Source: UBA6623 sp965226435
GTDB taxonomy: Bacteria > Acidobacteriota > Terriglobia > Bryobacterales > UBA6623
Length of the DNA: 64,000 nucleotides
Direction of reading: 5' to 3'
NCBI GenBank assembly: GCA_965226435.1
Contig: CBDDCY010000013.1
Span: forward strand, 372,001-436,000
Shown here: one piece after another, positions 1-9,462 of the stretch
How the letters are laid out: every line of letters starts with the position of its first letter
How positions within the stretch are numbered: the first letter of the stretch is position 1
Program-made: the position numbers and the translations under genes
The notes under the pieces: generated by a model
Database searches by the model: none
What the model was told of the DNA's origin: nothing
Seen by the model: the letters and a program-made list of their open reading frames with translations, nothing else

Positions 1-33
1 AACGTTTCCAGTCTAAATTGATTTCGGAGGAAT

Positions 34-375
34 GTGACATCCGCTCAATCATCTGAACGCCGCCGATCGCAGCGGTTCGGCCTGAAGCTTCCCTTGGATG
101 TGGTCCGCGTCAGTAATCGCGAGGTCAGCGTCGTCGGCAAGACTCGCAATATGAGTTCGTCCGGCGCCTATTTCATCGTTCGCGCCGAGCATGTCTCGAC
201 GGGATCGCCAATCGAGTTCGTGGTGACCTTGCGACAGACCGACCCCCAAGGCGAACAGATCCGGCTGCAGTGTCGCGGCCGCGTGACGCGAGCCGAAAAG
301 GTCGGGACCGTCGGACGCCAAGGCGTCGCGGCCACCATCGACCGCTATCAGTTTCTGCGCGGCGCCTTAAACTAG
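34..375 (+). CDS. PilZ domain protein (cyclic-di-GMP receptor)
   Basis: A 113-residue protein that is essentially one PilZ domain, the fold that binds cyclic-di-GMP and passes the signal to motility, exopolysaccharide or adhesion machinery. Both ligand motifs are visible: RRSQR at residues 10-14 (RxxxR) and NMSSSG at 39-44 (N/D-x-S-x-x-G). The start is GTG at 34; the overlapping ATG at 32 is followed at once by a stop. A GGAGG lies at 26-30, closer than usual. There is no partner domain and no operon neighbour on the same strand, so the output target cannot be read from context. Domain assignment is firm; role is inference. Confidence 0.85.
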   Translation: MTSAQSSERRRSQRFGLKLPLDVVRVSNREVSVVGKTRNMSSSGAYFIVRAEHVSTGSPIEFVVTLRQTDPQGEQIRLQCRGRVTRAEKVGTVGRQGVAATIDRYQFLRGALN

Positions 376-498
376 GACGCGATCACCTGGGCCGTTGCGG
401 TCTGGGTGCATCGGCGCGCTCCCGGCCTTGCTAAGCCGGCACGGTCTAGTGACGTCCGCGCCTCGACCGCGCACAACTTTAGTTTTCTCGCACAGCCC

Positions 499-1752
499 TC
501 AAGCTCCGCTATTCTTGATCACCAGCGCCGAATTCTTGCTTCCGAAACCGATGCAGTTGCATAGCGCGTATTCGATGTCCCGCCGTCGGCCGATGTCGGG
601 GACATAGTCGAGGTCGCATTCCGGGTCCGGCTCTTCGAGATTGTTCGTCGGCGGCAGCACGCCGTCTCGCATCGCCAGCAAGGTGGCGGCCAAGCCGGCC
701 GATCCGCAGGCGCCTTGGGGGTGGCCGATTTGCGATTTCAGCGACGAGCCGGCCAGCTTGTCGGCATGGGCCCCAAAACACAGCCGCACCGCCCGCGTCT
801 CAATCGGGTCGTTCAGCTCGGTCGAGGTGCCGTGCAAATTCACATAGGCCACAGCCTCTCGCTCGATTTCGGCGTCCTCGATCGCAAGCCCCATCGCGCG
901 CGCCGGCTCCTCGCCGTCTTGTTGCAGCCGAACTCGGTGATAGGCCTCGCAAGTCGATCCGTACCCGGCGATCTCTCCATAAACGCGCACGCCGCGGGCC
1001 CGCGCCGCTTCGAGAGGTTCCAATATGAAGAACCAGGCCCCCTCGCCCAAGACGAACCCGGCCCGATCTTTCGAGAACGGCCGTGACGCCTTTTCAGGCT
1101 CGTCGTTCCACTTGGTGGCGAGTATCCTCATCAACTGGAAGCCACGCAAGATCAAATAGGAAATCGGTGCATCCACCCCTCCGGTGACAACCTTCTCGGC
1201 GCGGCCTTGGCGAATCCAATCGGCGGCGTAGCCCATCGCGTCGGTCGAGGACGTGCAACCGGTCGAAACGATGTGGCTGGCGCCGCGAAAACCAAACGCC
1301 ATCGAGACCTCGCTCGAAAGCGTCCCGATCGTCGACGTCGGAATCGTGTAGACGCTGATCTGCTTGACGCGGTTCTCGAAGTACTTTCGATATTGCTCTT
1401 CGGTGAAGACCTGACTGCCGCCGCCCGAGCCCACAATCACCCCCACGCCCCGCAACTCCTCGAGTGGCATCGACTCGGGACGCAACCCGGCGTCATCGAG
1501 AGCTTCGCCGGCGGCCGCCCGCGCCAACGCCACGGCCCGAGAGACATGCGGGCGGGATTTCGGCTCGACGTAAGCGTCCTCGTCAAAGCCGCGAATCTCT
1601 CCGGCAACGCGCGCTTGCAAGTCGTCGGGGTCAAAAGAAGCAATGCTCTTGACGCCGCTTACCCCGCGGCGAGTCGCATCCCAGAACGCCTCGCGTCCGA
1701 TGCCGTTTGGACTGACGGCGCCAATGCCGGTGATGGCAACACGATGTAACAT
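499..1752 (-). CDS. fabF: Beta-ketoacyl-ACP synthase II (FabF-like)
   Basis: Condensing enzyme of type II fatty acid synthesis, extending acyl-ACP with malonyl-ACP in the cytoplasm. The 417-residue length fits the family. The catalytic triad is visible: Cys near residue 166 (STGCTSS), His in NLHGTSTELNDP and His in GHPQGACGSAG, with the conserved Lys of SSLKSQIGH just before the last His. The start was placed at the ATG giving MLHRVAITGIG because the family begins there; 36 further in-frame codons upstream look non-homologous. No acpP or fabG lies beside it, so it could be a second KAS II or a ketosynthase for a specialised lipid. Family very likely; exact pathway uncertain. Confidence 0.88.
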   Translation of the reverse strand: MLHRVAITGIGAVSPNGIGREAFWDATRRGVSGVKSIASFDPDDLQARVAGEIRGFDEDAYVEPKSRPHVSRAVALARAAAGEALDDAGLRPESMPLEELRGVGVIVGSGGGSQVFTEEQYRKYFENRVKQISVYTIPTSTIGTLSSEVSMAFGFRGASHIVSTGCTSSTDAMGYAADWIRQGRAEKVVTGGVDAPISYLILRGFQLMRILATKWNDEPEKASRPFSKDRAGFVLGEGAWFFILEPLEAARARGVRVYGEIAGYGSTCEAYHRVRLQQDGEEPARAMGLAIEDAEIEREAVAYVNLHGTSTELNDPIETRAVRLCFGAHADKLAGSSLKSQIGHPQGACGSAGLAATLLAMRDGVLPPTNNLEEPDPECDLDYVPDIGRRRDIEYALCNCIGFGSKNSALVIKNSGA

Positions 1753-1964
1753 GCATCGGGTATCGTAGCCCAGCCGCACGCCGTGATGCAGGGCCGGGCG
1801 ACCCGCCTTCGAAATACCCGGCAAGCCTTCTCGGGACCGCGGGCGAGCGCCGAAAGTCACATGACGTTCCGGCGTACTAGACCTAAAGTCCTCCCAAAGG
1901 GCACCTCAGTTTGAACCCGTGGTTCCATTGGTTTTGCGGGAATTGAAGGGAGAGAATACTGAGT

Positions 1965-2165
1965 ATGGAGTGCGTTCGAGCCGAAGTCCATCAGATCGAG
2001 GGGGAGTTCGTCCATCTGCTGAACGAAGAGGCCCGCGGCGACGGCGAGTGCTACGGCCTGATCGAGGGAGGGGGCGTCTGCCTGGCGAACTCCTTTGAAC
2101 TAAGTACTCAGGTCGACCGTTGGCTCGACACGATTTTCCGCCAACTCTATCCTCAACACCGCTGA
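1965..2165 (+). CDS. Small hypothetical protein
   Basis: A 66-residue acidic ORF divergent from the FabF gene. A purine-rich GAAGGGAGAG sits about 10 nt before the ATG, a plausible ribosome binding site. The protein has no signal peptide, membrane segment or motif I recognise. It is kept because it fills an otherwise empty stretch and has a binding site, while the overlapping reverse-strand ORFs read as low-complexity Arg/Gly shadow sequence. It may not be expressed. Confidence 0.4.
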   Translation: MECVRAEVHQIEGEFVHLLNEEARGDGECYGLIEGGGVCLANSFELSTQVDRWLDTIFRQLYPQHR

Positions 2166-2299
2166 CTTGGGCTGTATCCGTTTGCCCGACTCCGAATTTC
2201 TCGCTAACAAAGACGTACTGGAACGCCTAGTGGGCGGCGCCTCTGCGTAGCGCGCTTGGTAACGTTCGTTGCGGCGGCACGTAACCGGGCGAGCTACGT

Positions 2300-3025
2300 T
2301 CATCTTTTCTCCAGCAAAGGCTCCAGGTGCTCCATCACCAGCGCCGTCACTTTGCCGGTCCCCTCTTGGTTGGGATGAACGCCGTCGTTCTGCATGAATT
2401 CGGGACGCCCTCCCACCCCCTCCAGCAAGAAAGGAATCAGCGGCAAGTCCAGTTCGTCGGCCAACTCGTGGAACACGCCTTCGAAGGCTTGGGTGTATTC
2501 GGCGCCGTAGTTGGGCGGCAGCTTCATCCCGCCCAGGACGACCTTCGTACCCCGCGCGGTAAATGCCTTGACGATCCCCCGTAGGTTCTCCTTCATCCGA
2601 TCGGGGGCAAGCCCGCGCAAGCCGTCGTTGCCTCCCAACGCGACGATCGCGAACGCCGGGGCGCTCTCGGCCGCCAACGCGCAACGCGCCAGCCCACCGC
2701 TCGTCGTGTCGCCGCTGATACCCTCGTTGCGGACGCGGTAACGATAGCCCTTGTCATCCAACGCCCGCTGTAGCAGGTCCGGGTAGCTCTTTCCCCGCGG
2801 CAGCCCATAGCCGGCGGTCAAGCTGTCGCCGAAGGCCACAATGACCGGCCGGTCATCGCTTGCCGCCTCGACGGAAGAGACTCCGGACGGAGTCGAGGGC
2901 GATGCTGCCTGATCGGCGGCCGTGTCTGAGGCTTCACGCTCCGTGCGCGCCGCCGAATCGGGACCGGAAGACGGCGCACCGCAAGCGGCGAGAAGGGAGA
3001 GAAAGCAGACAAGTAAGAAGAGCAC
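2300..3025 (-). CDS. tesA: SGNH/GDSL esterase, TesA-like lipoprotein
   Basis: Multifunctional acyl-CoA thioesterase / arylesterase / lysophospholipase of the SGNH hydrolase family. The N-terminus is a lipoprotein signal with the lipobox ending at Cys15 (LLAAC), so the enzyme should be a periplasmic lipid-anchored protein rather than the soluble periplasmic form known in Escherichia coli. Block I GDSLTAGYG, block III GGND and the catalytic Asp-x-x-His block DGVHPNQEG are all present. A Ser/Thr/Ala-rich linker (about residues 16-55) separates anchor and domain. It is divergent from ybbA-ybbP with about 30 nt between starts, the same arrangement as in E. coli. Assignment strong. Confidence 0.9.
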   Translation of the reverse strand: MLFLLVCFLSLLAACGAPSSGPDSAARTEREASDTAADQAASPSTPSGVSSVEAASDDRPVIVAFGDSLTAGYGLPRGKSYPDLLQRALDDKGYRYRVRNEGISGDTTSGGLARCALAAESAPAFAIVALGGNDGLRGLAPDRMKENLRGIVKAFTARGTKVVLGGMKLPPNYGAEYTQAFEGVFHELADELDLPLIPFLLEGVGGRPEFMQNDGVHPNQEGTGKVTALVMEHLEPLLEKR

Positions 3026-3056
3026 TGCATGTCATAATAATTTCCAACCACTCCCC

Positions 3057-3809
3057 ATGTCGACCCCGTCCCCGATCATTGAAGTCCGCCGGCTGTGGAA
3101 GAAGATCGACAGCGGCTCGCACGAAGTCGAAATCCTGCGCGGCATCGACCTGGTTATTCCGCGGGGCCAGTTTGTCGCCGTCATGGGACCTTCCGGAAGC
3201 GGCAAGAGCACTTTGCTCGGGTTATTGGCCGGTTTGGACACGCCCTCGGAAGGCGAGATCTACCTGGACGGCCAAGAAATCAGCCGCTTGCGCGAGGACG
3301 AAATGGCCTTGTTGCGAGCGCGCAAGATCGGCTTCGTGTTTCAGTCCTATCATCTGGTGCCGACATTAACAGCGGAGGAAAACGTGCTGTTGCCGCTCGA
3401 GCTTTCCGGCGACGGCAACCGCGGTGCCGAGCGTATCGGCCAATTGCTCGAAAGCGTCGGGCTGGCGGATCGCGCCGACCACTATCCGGTGCAGCTCTCG
3501 GGCGGCGAGCAGCAGCGGGTCGCCTTGGCGCGAGCCTTCGTCGCTCATCCGCCGGTTGTGATGGCCGATGAGCCGACCGGCAACCTTGATACCGCCAACG
3601 GACGACATGTTCTCGAAATGCTCATCGAGATGAACCGCCGCGAGCAAACCACGCTGATCATGGTCACCCACGACCGCGAGCTGGCCGACCGCGCCGACCG
3701 TCTGATTACATTGCGCGACGGCCGCGTGGTTTCCGACGAGACGTTGGACGCCGGGCCTTCGGCGGCCGAAGCCGACGAGCCGAGCGCCGTCTCCGAGACC
3801 TCGTCATGA
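3057..3809 (+). CDS. ybbA: ABC transporter ATP-binding protein, YbbA/LolD family
   Basis: ATPase subunit of a MacB-type (mechanotransmission) ABC system that works with the FtsX-like permease encoded next. Walker A (GPSGSGKST), the Q-loop (FQSYHLVP), the signature LSGGEQQRVALARA, Walker B (VVMADEPTGNLD) and the switch His (MVTHD) are all present. The start at the ATG giving MSTPSPIIEVRRLW was preferred over an upstream in-frame ATG because the family begins there. The stop overlaps the permease start by 4 nt (ATGA), so translation is probably coupled. With the divergent tesA, this reproduces the tesA-ybbA-ybbP block. The transported substrate is unknown. Confidence 0.93.
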   Translation: MSTPSPIIEVRRLWKKIDSGSHEVEILRGIDLVIPRGQFVAVMGPSGSGKSTLLGLLAGLDTPSEGEIYLDGQEISRLREDEMALLRARKIGFVFQSYHLVPTLTAEENVLLPLELSGDGNRGAERIGQLLESVGLADRADHYPVQLSGGEQQRVALARAFVAHPPVVMADEPTGNLDTANGRHVLEMLIEMNRREQTTLIMVTHDRELADRADRLITLRDGRVVSDETLDAGPSAAEADEPSAVSETSS

Positions 3810-6370
3810 GGAACGACGCGAGTTGGGGCAGCGCTTTCAAGATCGCCGGGCGCGAGGCGCGGGCTTCGGGCGGCAAGTTCGTCTTCGTCGTCTTGGCCGT
3901 CTCGGCCGGCGTCGGCTCTTTGACGGGCGTACGGGGCTTCAGCGGCTCTTTCCAAGACATGCTGCTGCGCGACGCGCGCACCCTGATGGCCGGGGACCTC
4001 TCGGTGCGTCTGTTCAACGAGACGACTCCCGAACAAGAGGAGCTGTTCGACGAGCTGACAAAGTTCGGCGTGCGCCGCACCTGGATCACTGAAACGGTAT
4101 CGATGATGTCGTCGGAGACGACCTCCCGCCCCGTCCTCGTCTCGGTCAAGGCCGTCGAGCCGAAACGCTATCCCTTCTATGGCGAAATCCGACTTTCGCC
4201 CGAGGGAAGGCTTTCCGACCTGCTCAGCGATCAAACCATGGTCGTCTCGAACGACCTGTTGTTGCGGCTCGGGGTGAAGCTCGGCGATTGGGTGCGGCTC
4301 GGCGACGAACAGTTTCGGCTGGCGGCCGAAGTCGTCCTCGAACCCGACCGCATGACCGGCACTTGGAATGTCGGCCCCCGCGTGATGATCACACGCGCCG
4401 GGCTTGACCGTGCCGGCCTGATGCGCCCCGGCAGCCGCGCCGCGCAGCGCTATCTGTTCCGCTTGCCGCGGGAGGGCATCACGATCGCCTCGGCCCGCGC
4501 CCTGCTCGAAACCCGCTTCAAGGGAGACCGCATCGTCGATTTCCGCGAAACCCACCCGACGCTGCGCCGCGGACTCGATCGCGCCACCAAGTTCCTCAGC
4601 CTCGTTAGCCTGATCGCCTTGATCGTGGGGGCCATCGGCGTGGCCATGGCGATGCATTCGCATTTGCAACAACGTCTCGACACGATCGCGATCATGAAAT
4701 GCCTGGGCGGTCGCTCGGGTCAGATCATGCGGATTTACTTGATCCAAACGATCGGACTCGGGTTGACGGGCAGCGCGTTGGGCGTGCTATTCGGCTATGG
4801 CGTGCAGGCTTGGTTTCCGAACTTCATCCATAACTTCTTCCCCGAGCTGTCGGCCTTCGAATGGCAGCCCATCGCGGCGCTGCAAGGGCTGCTGATCGGC
4901 CTTTGCACGACGCTGTTGTTCACGGTTCCGACGTTGTTGAGCATTCGGCAGGTCAGACCCGCGCTGGTCTTTCGGCGCGAGATGGAGAGTCGCGGGCTGA
5001 CGTTGCGCCAACGTTTCGCCCGGTTGCGAGGGTCGTTGCTTTCGGGAGCCGTCATCCTGGCCGCCTTGGCCGCGCTGGCGGTGTGGCTGGGCGAGTCGCT
5101 CATCTTGGGCGCTTGGTTCGGCGGCGGTCTGCTGGTGAGCTTCTTGGCGCTGGCGCTGGTCGCTTGGCTGCTGCTGAAATCGCTGCGCAAGTTGCCGCGG
5201 TGGCTGCCCTGGAGATTGTCGGCGTCTGTGAAACAAGGGCTCGCGAATCTGCATCGCCCCGGAAACCACGCCGAAGCCGTGCTGACGGCGCTGGGCATCG
5301 GAGTGACCTTTACGCTCACGGTCTACTTGGTCCAGTCGTCGGTGATTTCGCAGATGGTTCGGAGCGCGCCGCCCGAGATGCCGAACGTCTTTTTCGTGAA
5401 CGTGACCGACGTCGAGCGCGACGGACTGCTCGAAATGTTGCAATCAGCCGACGGCATTGAAGGGGACCCCGAACTCGTCCCTTCGGTCGCGGCGAGGCTT
5501 GTTTCGGTGGACGGCAAACCCGCCGACCAATTCACCGAAGAGGGGCCCGGCCGCCGCTTCCGCCGCATAAGGACGATCACCTGGCGCGCCGAGAAACCCG
5601 AGCACATCGAAATCCTCGAAGGCGAATGGTGGGACCCGGCCTACTCCGACCGCGAGGCCCCGCTGGTGGCGGCCTCGGAAGGCGCCGCGTCCACGCTCGG
5701 ACTGAAATTAGGCTCTCGAGTCGAGTGGCAGGTCGCGGGCCGACCAGTCACGGCAACGGTCGCCGCCATTCATCGCAGCGAAGGCATTCGGCCCGGCGCG
5801 ACGGTCGGTTTCATCTTGACGCCCGAAGCGCTGACGGGGCTGCCGGTGAGCTATTACGGCGGAATCCGGGTCAGCGCCGAACTAGCCGTCGAGTTGCAGC
5901 GGCAGGCCTTCGAACGTTTCCCGACCATCACCGTCATCAACGCGGCGGATGTTTTGGATATCGTCCAAGACGTGGTCGATCAGATCGCGTTGGTGGTTCG
6001 ATTCGTCTCGGCCTTTGCGATTCTAGGCGGCATCATCATTCTGGCCACGGGCGTGATGGCGACCCGCTTTCGGCGTATCCGTGAAGTCGCGATCCTGAAA
6101 ACGCTTGGGGCAACCCGTCGACGGCTGGCGAATATTTTCTCGACCGAGTTTCTGATTCTCGGCGCGGCGGCGGGTGTGATGGGCGCGGCTCTGGCAAGCG
6201 GTTTTTCCAACTTGATGCTGGAACGCGTGTTGGATGCCGAGTACCACTTCGACCCGCTCCCGGCGGCGGTTGCCGTGATCGCCACGGCGGTGCTGGCGAA
6301 TGTCGCCGGTTGGCTCTCAAGCCTGCGGATCTTGGGGAAGAAGCCGCTTGAAGTTCTGCGCTCGGAATGA
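3806..6370 (+). CDS. ybbP: FtsX-like permease, YbbP family
   Basis: An 854-residue inner-membrane permease that partners the YbbA ATPase. The topology is the long MacB/LolC-derived form: one N-terminal membrane helix (KFVFVVLAVSAGVGSLTGV), a first periplasmic domain, a first group of FtsX helices after about residue 260, a central helix pair near 410-450, a second periplasmic domain and a final FtsX block (FVSAFAILGGIIILATGVMA onward). The start overlaps the ybbA stop. Such systems extract or move lipids or proteins by mechanotransmission and do not translocate through a pore. The neighbouring TesA suggests a lipid-related task, which is inference. Length and layout match E. coli YbbP. Confidence 0.9.
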   Translation: MRNDASWGSAFKIAGREARASGGKFVFVVLAVSAGVGSLTGVRGFSGSFQDMLLRDARTLMAGDLSVRLFNETTPEQEELFDELTKFGVRRTWITETVSMMSSETTSRPVLVSVKAVEPKRYPFYGEIRLSPEGRLSDLLSDQTMVVSNDLLLRLGVKLGDWVRLGDEQFRLAAEVVLEPDRMTGTWNVGPRVMITRAGLDRAGLMRPGSRAAQRYLFRLPREGITIASARALLETRFKGDRIVDFRETHPTLRRGLDRATKFLSLVSLIALIVGAIGVAMAMHSHLQQRLDTIAIMKCLGGRSGQIMRIYLIQTIGLGLTGSALGVLFGYGVQAWFPNFIHNFFPELSAFEWQPIAALQGLLIGLCTTLLFTVPTLLSIRQVRPALVFRREMESRGLTLRQRFARLRGSLLSGAVILAALAALAVWLGESLILGAWFGGGLLVSFLALALVAWLLLKSLRKLPRWLPWRLSASVKQGLANLHRPGNHAEAVLTALGIGVTFTLTVYLVQSSVISQMVRSAPPEMPNVFFVNVTDVERDGLLEMLQSADGIEGDPELVPSVAARLVSVDGKPADQFTEEGPGRRFRRIRTITWRAEKPEHIEILEGEWWDPAYSDREAPLVAASEGAASTLGLKLGSRVEWQVAGRPVTATVAAIHRSEGIRPGATVGFILTPEALTGLPVSYYGGIRVSAELAVELQRQAFERFPTITVINAADVLDIVQDVVDQIALVVRFVSAFAILGGIIILATGVMATRFRRIREVAILKTLGATRRRLANIFSTEFLILGAAAGVMGAALASGFSNLMLERVLDAEYHFDPLPAAVAVIATAVLANVAGWLSSLRILGKKPLEVLRSE

Positions 6371-6612
6371 GAGGTCGCGCGCCCGGTGAATTCGCGGGTT
6401 TCATCGCGCCGCCCCAGGCCGGTGAACATGATTCGGAGGGATGCCTGTTCGCGCTAAGCGACAAACCTCGGGGTCTGGGGTGGAGCCCCAGGGCTTCCAA
6501 ACGCCCGAAACACACCGACTGGTGTGCCCTATGGCAACATTTTCAGGGCTCGTGAGGGAGGGGGTTGCGACTTCGGCTCCGACCCGGACATAATTCTCGC
6601 GGCAAGCGCGCG

Positions 6613-7797
6613 CTACTCGACGGAAACGGTTACGGCGGCTTTGCTCGATTCCTCGCCGACGGTGAAGATGACCGGCACGGCATCGCCTCGGGGAACGTCG
6701 AGGGTGATCTCGGCGTTGATTTGGATGACGGCGTTGATGAGTCCGGGGGCGCCGCCGGCGTAACCAACGGGCACTCCGACGCCGCCGATTTTCACGCTGA
6801 CGGGCTTTTCGGGTTGGAGCAACTCGGTGACGAGTTCACCGTCCACGGTGCCGCCTTGCCACAGGCCGGAACCGGTGCCGAACAGCATGACGACCGAGCC
6901 TTGGGAGGCGGGGTTGGCGGGGGTATTGAGCGTGAAGTCCTGGTTAAGAATCGCGCCGGGCCCCTCGCCGGAAGCATCGATCGTAAACAACGCGGGCGAC
7001 ATCGCCTGCACCGGCAATTCAACGGGGGGAGAGATTTGGTCCAAGTGCGTGATCAGCATTTCGACCGTCGGACGGCCCGCGGCATCAAAAGGGACCACGA
7101 CGCTGACCTGCTGATCGGTGACGAAGATCACCGGCGCGGGGACACCGTCGAACAGGACCTGCGTGTCGGCCAGATAGTCGGCCACGCGCCCGTTGGAATC
7201 GATTGCCGACAGGGCTGTTTCGTTGGTCGGCCCGAGGCCGGTTCCGAAGACCGTGACGATTTCTCCGGGGGCTACCGGGCCGGCTAGGAAATCAGCCGCG
7301 CCGACGACGGCCGCCACGTCGACTTCCGCGGTTTCCTCGGCACCTCCGAACTTGGCTCGCAGCGGTCGCCCGAAGGTCCGGCGGGGTCGTTCGTCAACAA
7401 GCTGTTTTACATGGACGGTGCCAGCGGCGACGTTCTTATTGCCCAGCGAGCCGTCGTCGAAAGTAAGCGTGATTTGCTTGGGGTCGTCAGCGCCAACAGC
7501 GGCGAACTGATCGGGGGAAACGGTGACGAACTCGGCGAGAGAAGGCGTCAGCCATAGAATGACTTCGCCGAGTTCGCGGCCGCTGACGAAGGTGGCCATG
7601 ATCGAGGTTGGCGTTTCGTCGTCAATCGTCCATTGGATGTTTTTGCGACCTGTCGCGAGACCTTCGCCCTCGATCGCCGAAGAATCATCCTTCTTGGCTT
7701 GTCCGGGGGGGGCGTCGGGGGGGCCCTGCTGTGCCCAACACGGAACTCCCAGCAGCGCCACGAGCAGCGTCAAAGCAAAGAATTTGAGGGGGGACAT
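6613..7797 (-). CDS. Secreted TIGR03437-family protein
   Basis: A 394-residue exported protein. The start is set at the ATG giving a clean signal peptide (MSPLKFFALTLLVALLG, cleavage after CWAQ); the longer frame adds 12 unlikely residues. The C-terminal two thirds match the acidobacterial domain known as TIGR03437: the repeated phrases VTVFGTGLGP and VVMLFGTGSGLW, the segment QVSVVVPF and PALFTIDASG-type blocks are characteristic. Its function is unknown; such domains sit at the C-terminus of many secreted Solibacter proteins. The first 130 residues resemble a beta-sandwich but I cannot name it. It is useful mainly as a taxonomic marker. Confidence 0.8.
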   Translation of the reverse strand: MSPLKFFALTLLVALLGVPCWAQQGPPDAPPGQAKKDDSSAIEGEGLATGRKNIQWTIDDETPTSIMATFVSGRELGEVILWLTPSLAEFVTVSPDQFAAVGADDPKQITLTFDDGSLGNKNVAAGTVHVKQLVDERPRRTFGRPLRAKFGGAEETAEVDVAAVVGAADFLAGPVAPGEIVTVFGTGLGPTNETALSAIDSNGRVADYLADTQVLFDGVPAPVIFVTDQQVSVVVPFDAAGRPTVEMLITHLDQISPPVELPVQAMSPALFTIDASGEGPGAILNQDFTLNTPANPASQGSVVMLFGTGSGLWQGGTVDGELVTELLQPEKPVSVKIGGVGVPVGYAGGAPGLINAVIQINAEITLDVPRGDAVPVIFTVGEESSKAAVTVSVE

Positions 7798-7871
7798 ACT
7801 GCTCAGCCTAACTCCGCCGAGGGGCTTTGACAATAGTACTAATGCGGCGGGCGAGAGATATGTTGGCGGGA

Positions 7872-8849
7872 CTATTCGAAGAATAAGTAGCTTGTCACGA
7901 GTCTCGGGTTGCCTGACTTGTCGCCCATCATGCAGGGGCCGTTGTGAACGCCGTAATCGGGGTGGACGTCGCGAAGCATGCGCGGGAGCACGGTCACGTC
8001 ATCAGCGACGTGGTTGGCATCGATCAGCAGGCGAGGGCGATGGGTTTCGAGAGTCGAGCGGGCGCCCTTGAGGGCCTCGCGTTCAGCGCCCTCGATGTCC
8101 ATTTTGATGATGTCGACGCGCGGCAGGCGGAGTTCGCGGACAACTCGATCGATGGTCGTCAGTTCGACCTCGAGGCTGGAGTCGGCGGGCTGCTCGACGA
8201 CGCTGCCGGTCCCGGAATTGCCGGCCCCAATGTGGAAGGTGGTGGTGCCGACGTCGCTCCAGACCGCTTTTTCGATGAGGACAAACTTGCCCGCTTCGAT
8301 TTCGGGGGCAAAATTCCGACGCAAGCATTCGATCTGGATCGGATCGGGCTCGAAGGCGATTACCTTGGAGGCGCCTTCGCGAAAAGCGCGATCGCTAAAG
8401 GCGCCCACATGAGCGCCGCAGTCGACGACGATATCGCCCGGCTTGATCCGAGCTTGGGGGGTTTCCTCGATGATCCACTGCTGCTCGCCGATCAGGTAGC
8501 TCAGCAGTGCCGAACCGTCCATTTGCGCGCCTTGTTCACGGATCCAAAAGCGGCGGTTGACGGCGGGATGCTCGAGCAGGACGATACCAAACTCGTCGTC
8601 GCGCTCCAGCAGGCGAGACTTCGGGGCCCTGAGCTGATCGAAGAGGTCGACATCCCAGTACGTCGTGAGGGTGCGCGGCCAAGAGCAATCGTCGCTTTGG
8701 CCCGCTAACTTCCGAACCACGCTGATGGTAATTGCCGCGACCGGATCGAGCACCACTTGAAAATTGGCCGCGAGCAAGATCGCGACAATGATCAGGGTCC
8801 ACCGAATCTCTTTCGGCGACAAGGTTTTGAGCCAGGGGCGAATATTCAC
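7872..8849 (-). CDS. FkbM family methyltransferase, membrane-anchored
   Basis: SAM-dependent methyltransferase of the FkbM type, often acting on sugars or polysaccharide/natural-product hydroxyls. The SAM motif is GDIVVDCGAHVGAFS followed by the acidic strand end KVIAFEPDP; later motifs DIIKMDIEGAE and RLLIDANH are typical. One N-terminal membrane helix (WTLIIVAILLAANFQVVL) precedes the domain. The start is uncertain: a GTG at 8849 gives MNIRPWLKTLSPKE just before the helix, while the open frame runs to 9053 through a stretch rich in Arg/Pro that looks non-coding. No Shine-Dalgarno decides it. No glycosyltransferases are adjacent. Confidence 0.8.
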   Translation of the reverse strand: MNIRPWLKTLSPKEIRWTLIIVAILLAANFQVVLDPVAAITISVVRKLAGQSDDCSWPRTLTTYWDVDLFDQLRAPKSRLLERDDEFGIVLLEHPAVNRRFWIREQGAQMDGSALLSYLIGEQQWIIEETPQARIKPGDIVVDCGAHVGAFSDRAFREGASKVIAFEPDPIQIECLRRNFAPEIEAGKFVLIEKAVWSDVGTTTFHIGAGNSGTGSVVEQPADSSLEVELTTIDRVVRELRLPRVDIIKMDIEGAEREALKGARSTLETHRPRLLIDANHVADDVTVLPRMLRDVHPDYGVHNGPCMMGDKSGNPRLVTSYLFFE

Positions 8850-9340
8850 GAGGCGGGGTGGAGTGAAACGGGTCAGAGCAACGGATAACGCGAAGAGGCC
8901 CCTTTGACGAGGGGTATTGTTCTTACTGTATCTTTTTCGGATGGGCGTTGAACACCGCTGACTCGGCCCAATTCGGGTTAGCGGGGCCACCGGCTGGGCC
9001 GGGTCGTCCGGAAAAGAAACTTGGTCGAAGGGAACGCCCGGACCGCGCCGCATGGCGGCGCGGCTCGGGTGGGTGAAAGTCCGATCTATTCGTAGCAGTT
9101 GTGAATCTCCGGGTAGCGCGAAATTTGGAGTTCAGGTCAGGCGGGCTTCGTGCTCTCTTGTCGCGAGCCGCCGGTTCCGAGAGCCGCGTATTTTGGCCGT
9201 TTGCGTTGCCGGCCGTCGCGGCGAACGGAGCATTTTCTCATCGAAGGATGAGCCTGAAGACGGGGGTTGGGGCTTTTTGAGTAGCTGGGGCTCCTTTCTG
9301 GTTTTTTGGTTTTGATTTGGGAAGGGGAGAATCGTCGTCG

Positions 9341-9450
9341 GGGTTGTGGGAATGTGGGAATCGCGGAGCGATTTCCAAGGGCGGTGGGAAACGAAGGGAA
9401 ACCTGGTTTTGGTTTTCCTCGTTTTCCACCGCCCGCCATTTCCACAGCCC
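9341..9450 (+). ncRNA. Predicted three-way-junction RNA cassette in ISX
   Basis: Immediately downstream of, and antisense to, the ISX transposase. On the plus strand three helices can be drawn by eye: P1 pairs 9341-9354 with 9437-9450 (14 of 14 positions), P3 pairs 9355-9364 with 9368-9377 around a GGA triloop (10 bp), and P2 pairs 9379-9403 with 9411-9434 (24 bp and one bulge) around a 7-nt loop. Each helix contains GGGAA opposite UUUCC, which pairs through a G.U on this strand but would be an A.C mismatch on the transposase strand. The same architecture follows the unrelated ISA transposase. Transcription is not demonstrated; a single-stranded DNA hairpin role is the alternative. Confidence 0.5.
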
Positions 9451-9462
9451 TCTTCCTGCTGT

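Noticed and set aside
395..607. 70-codon plus-strand ORF over the end of the FabF gene
   Set aside because: Lies in the antisense of the well-supported FabF gene and its translation has no recognisable feature.
3545..4747. 400-codon minus-strand ORF across ybbA/ybbP
   Set aside because: Antisense to two well-supported transporter genes; its His/Arg/Gln-rich content is typical of a high-GC reverse-frame shadow.
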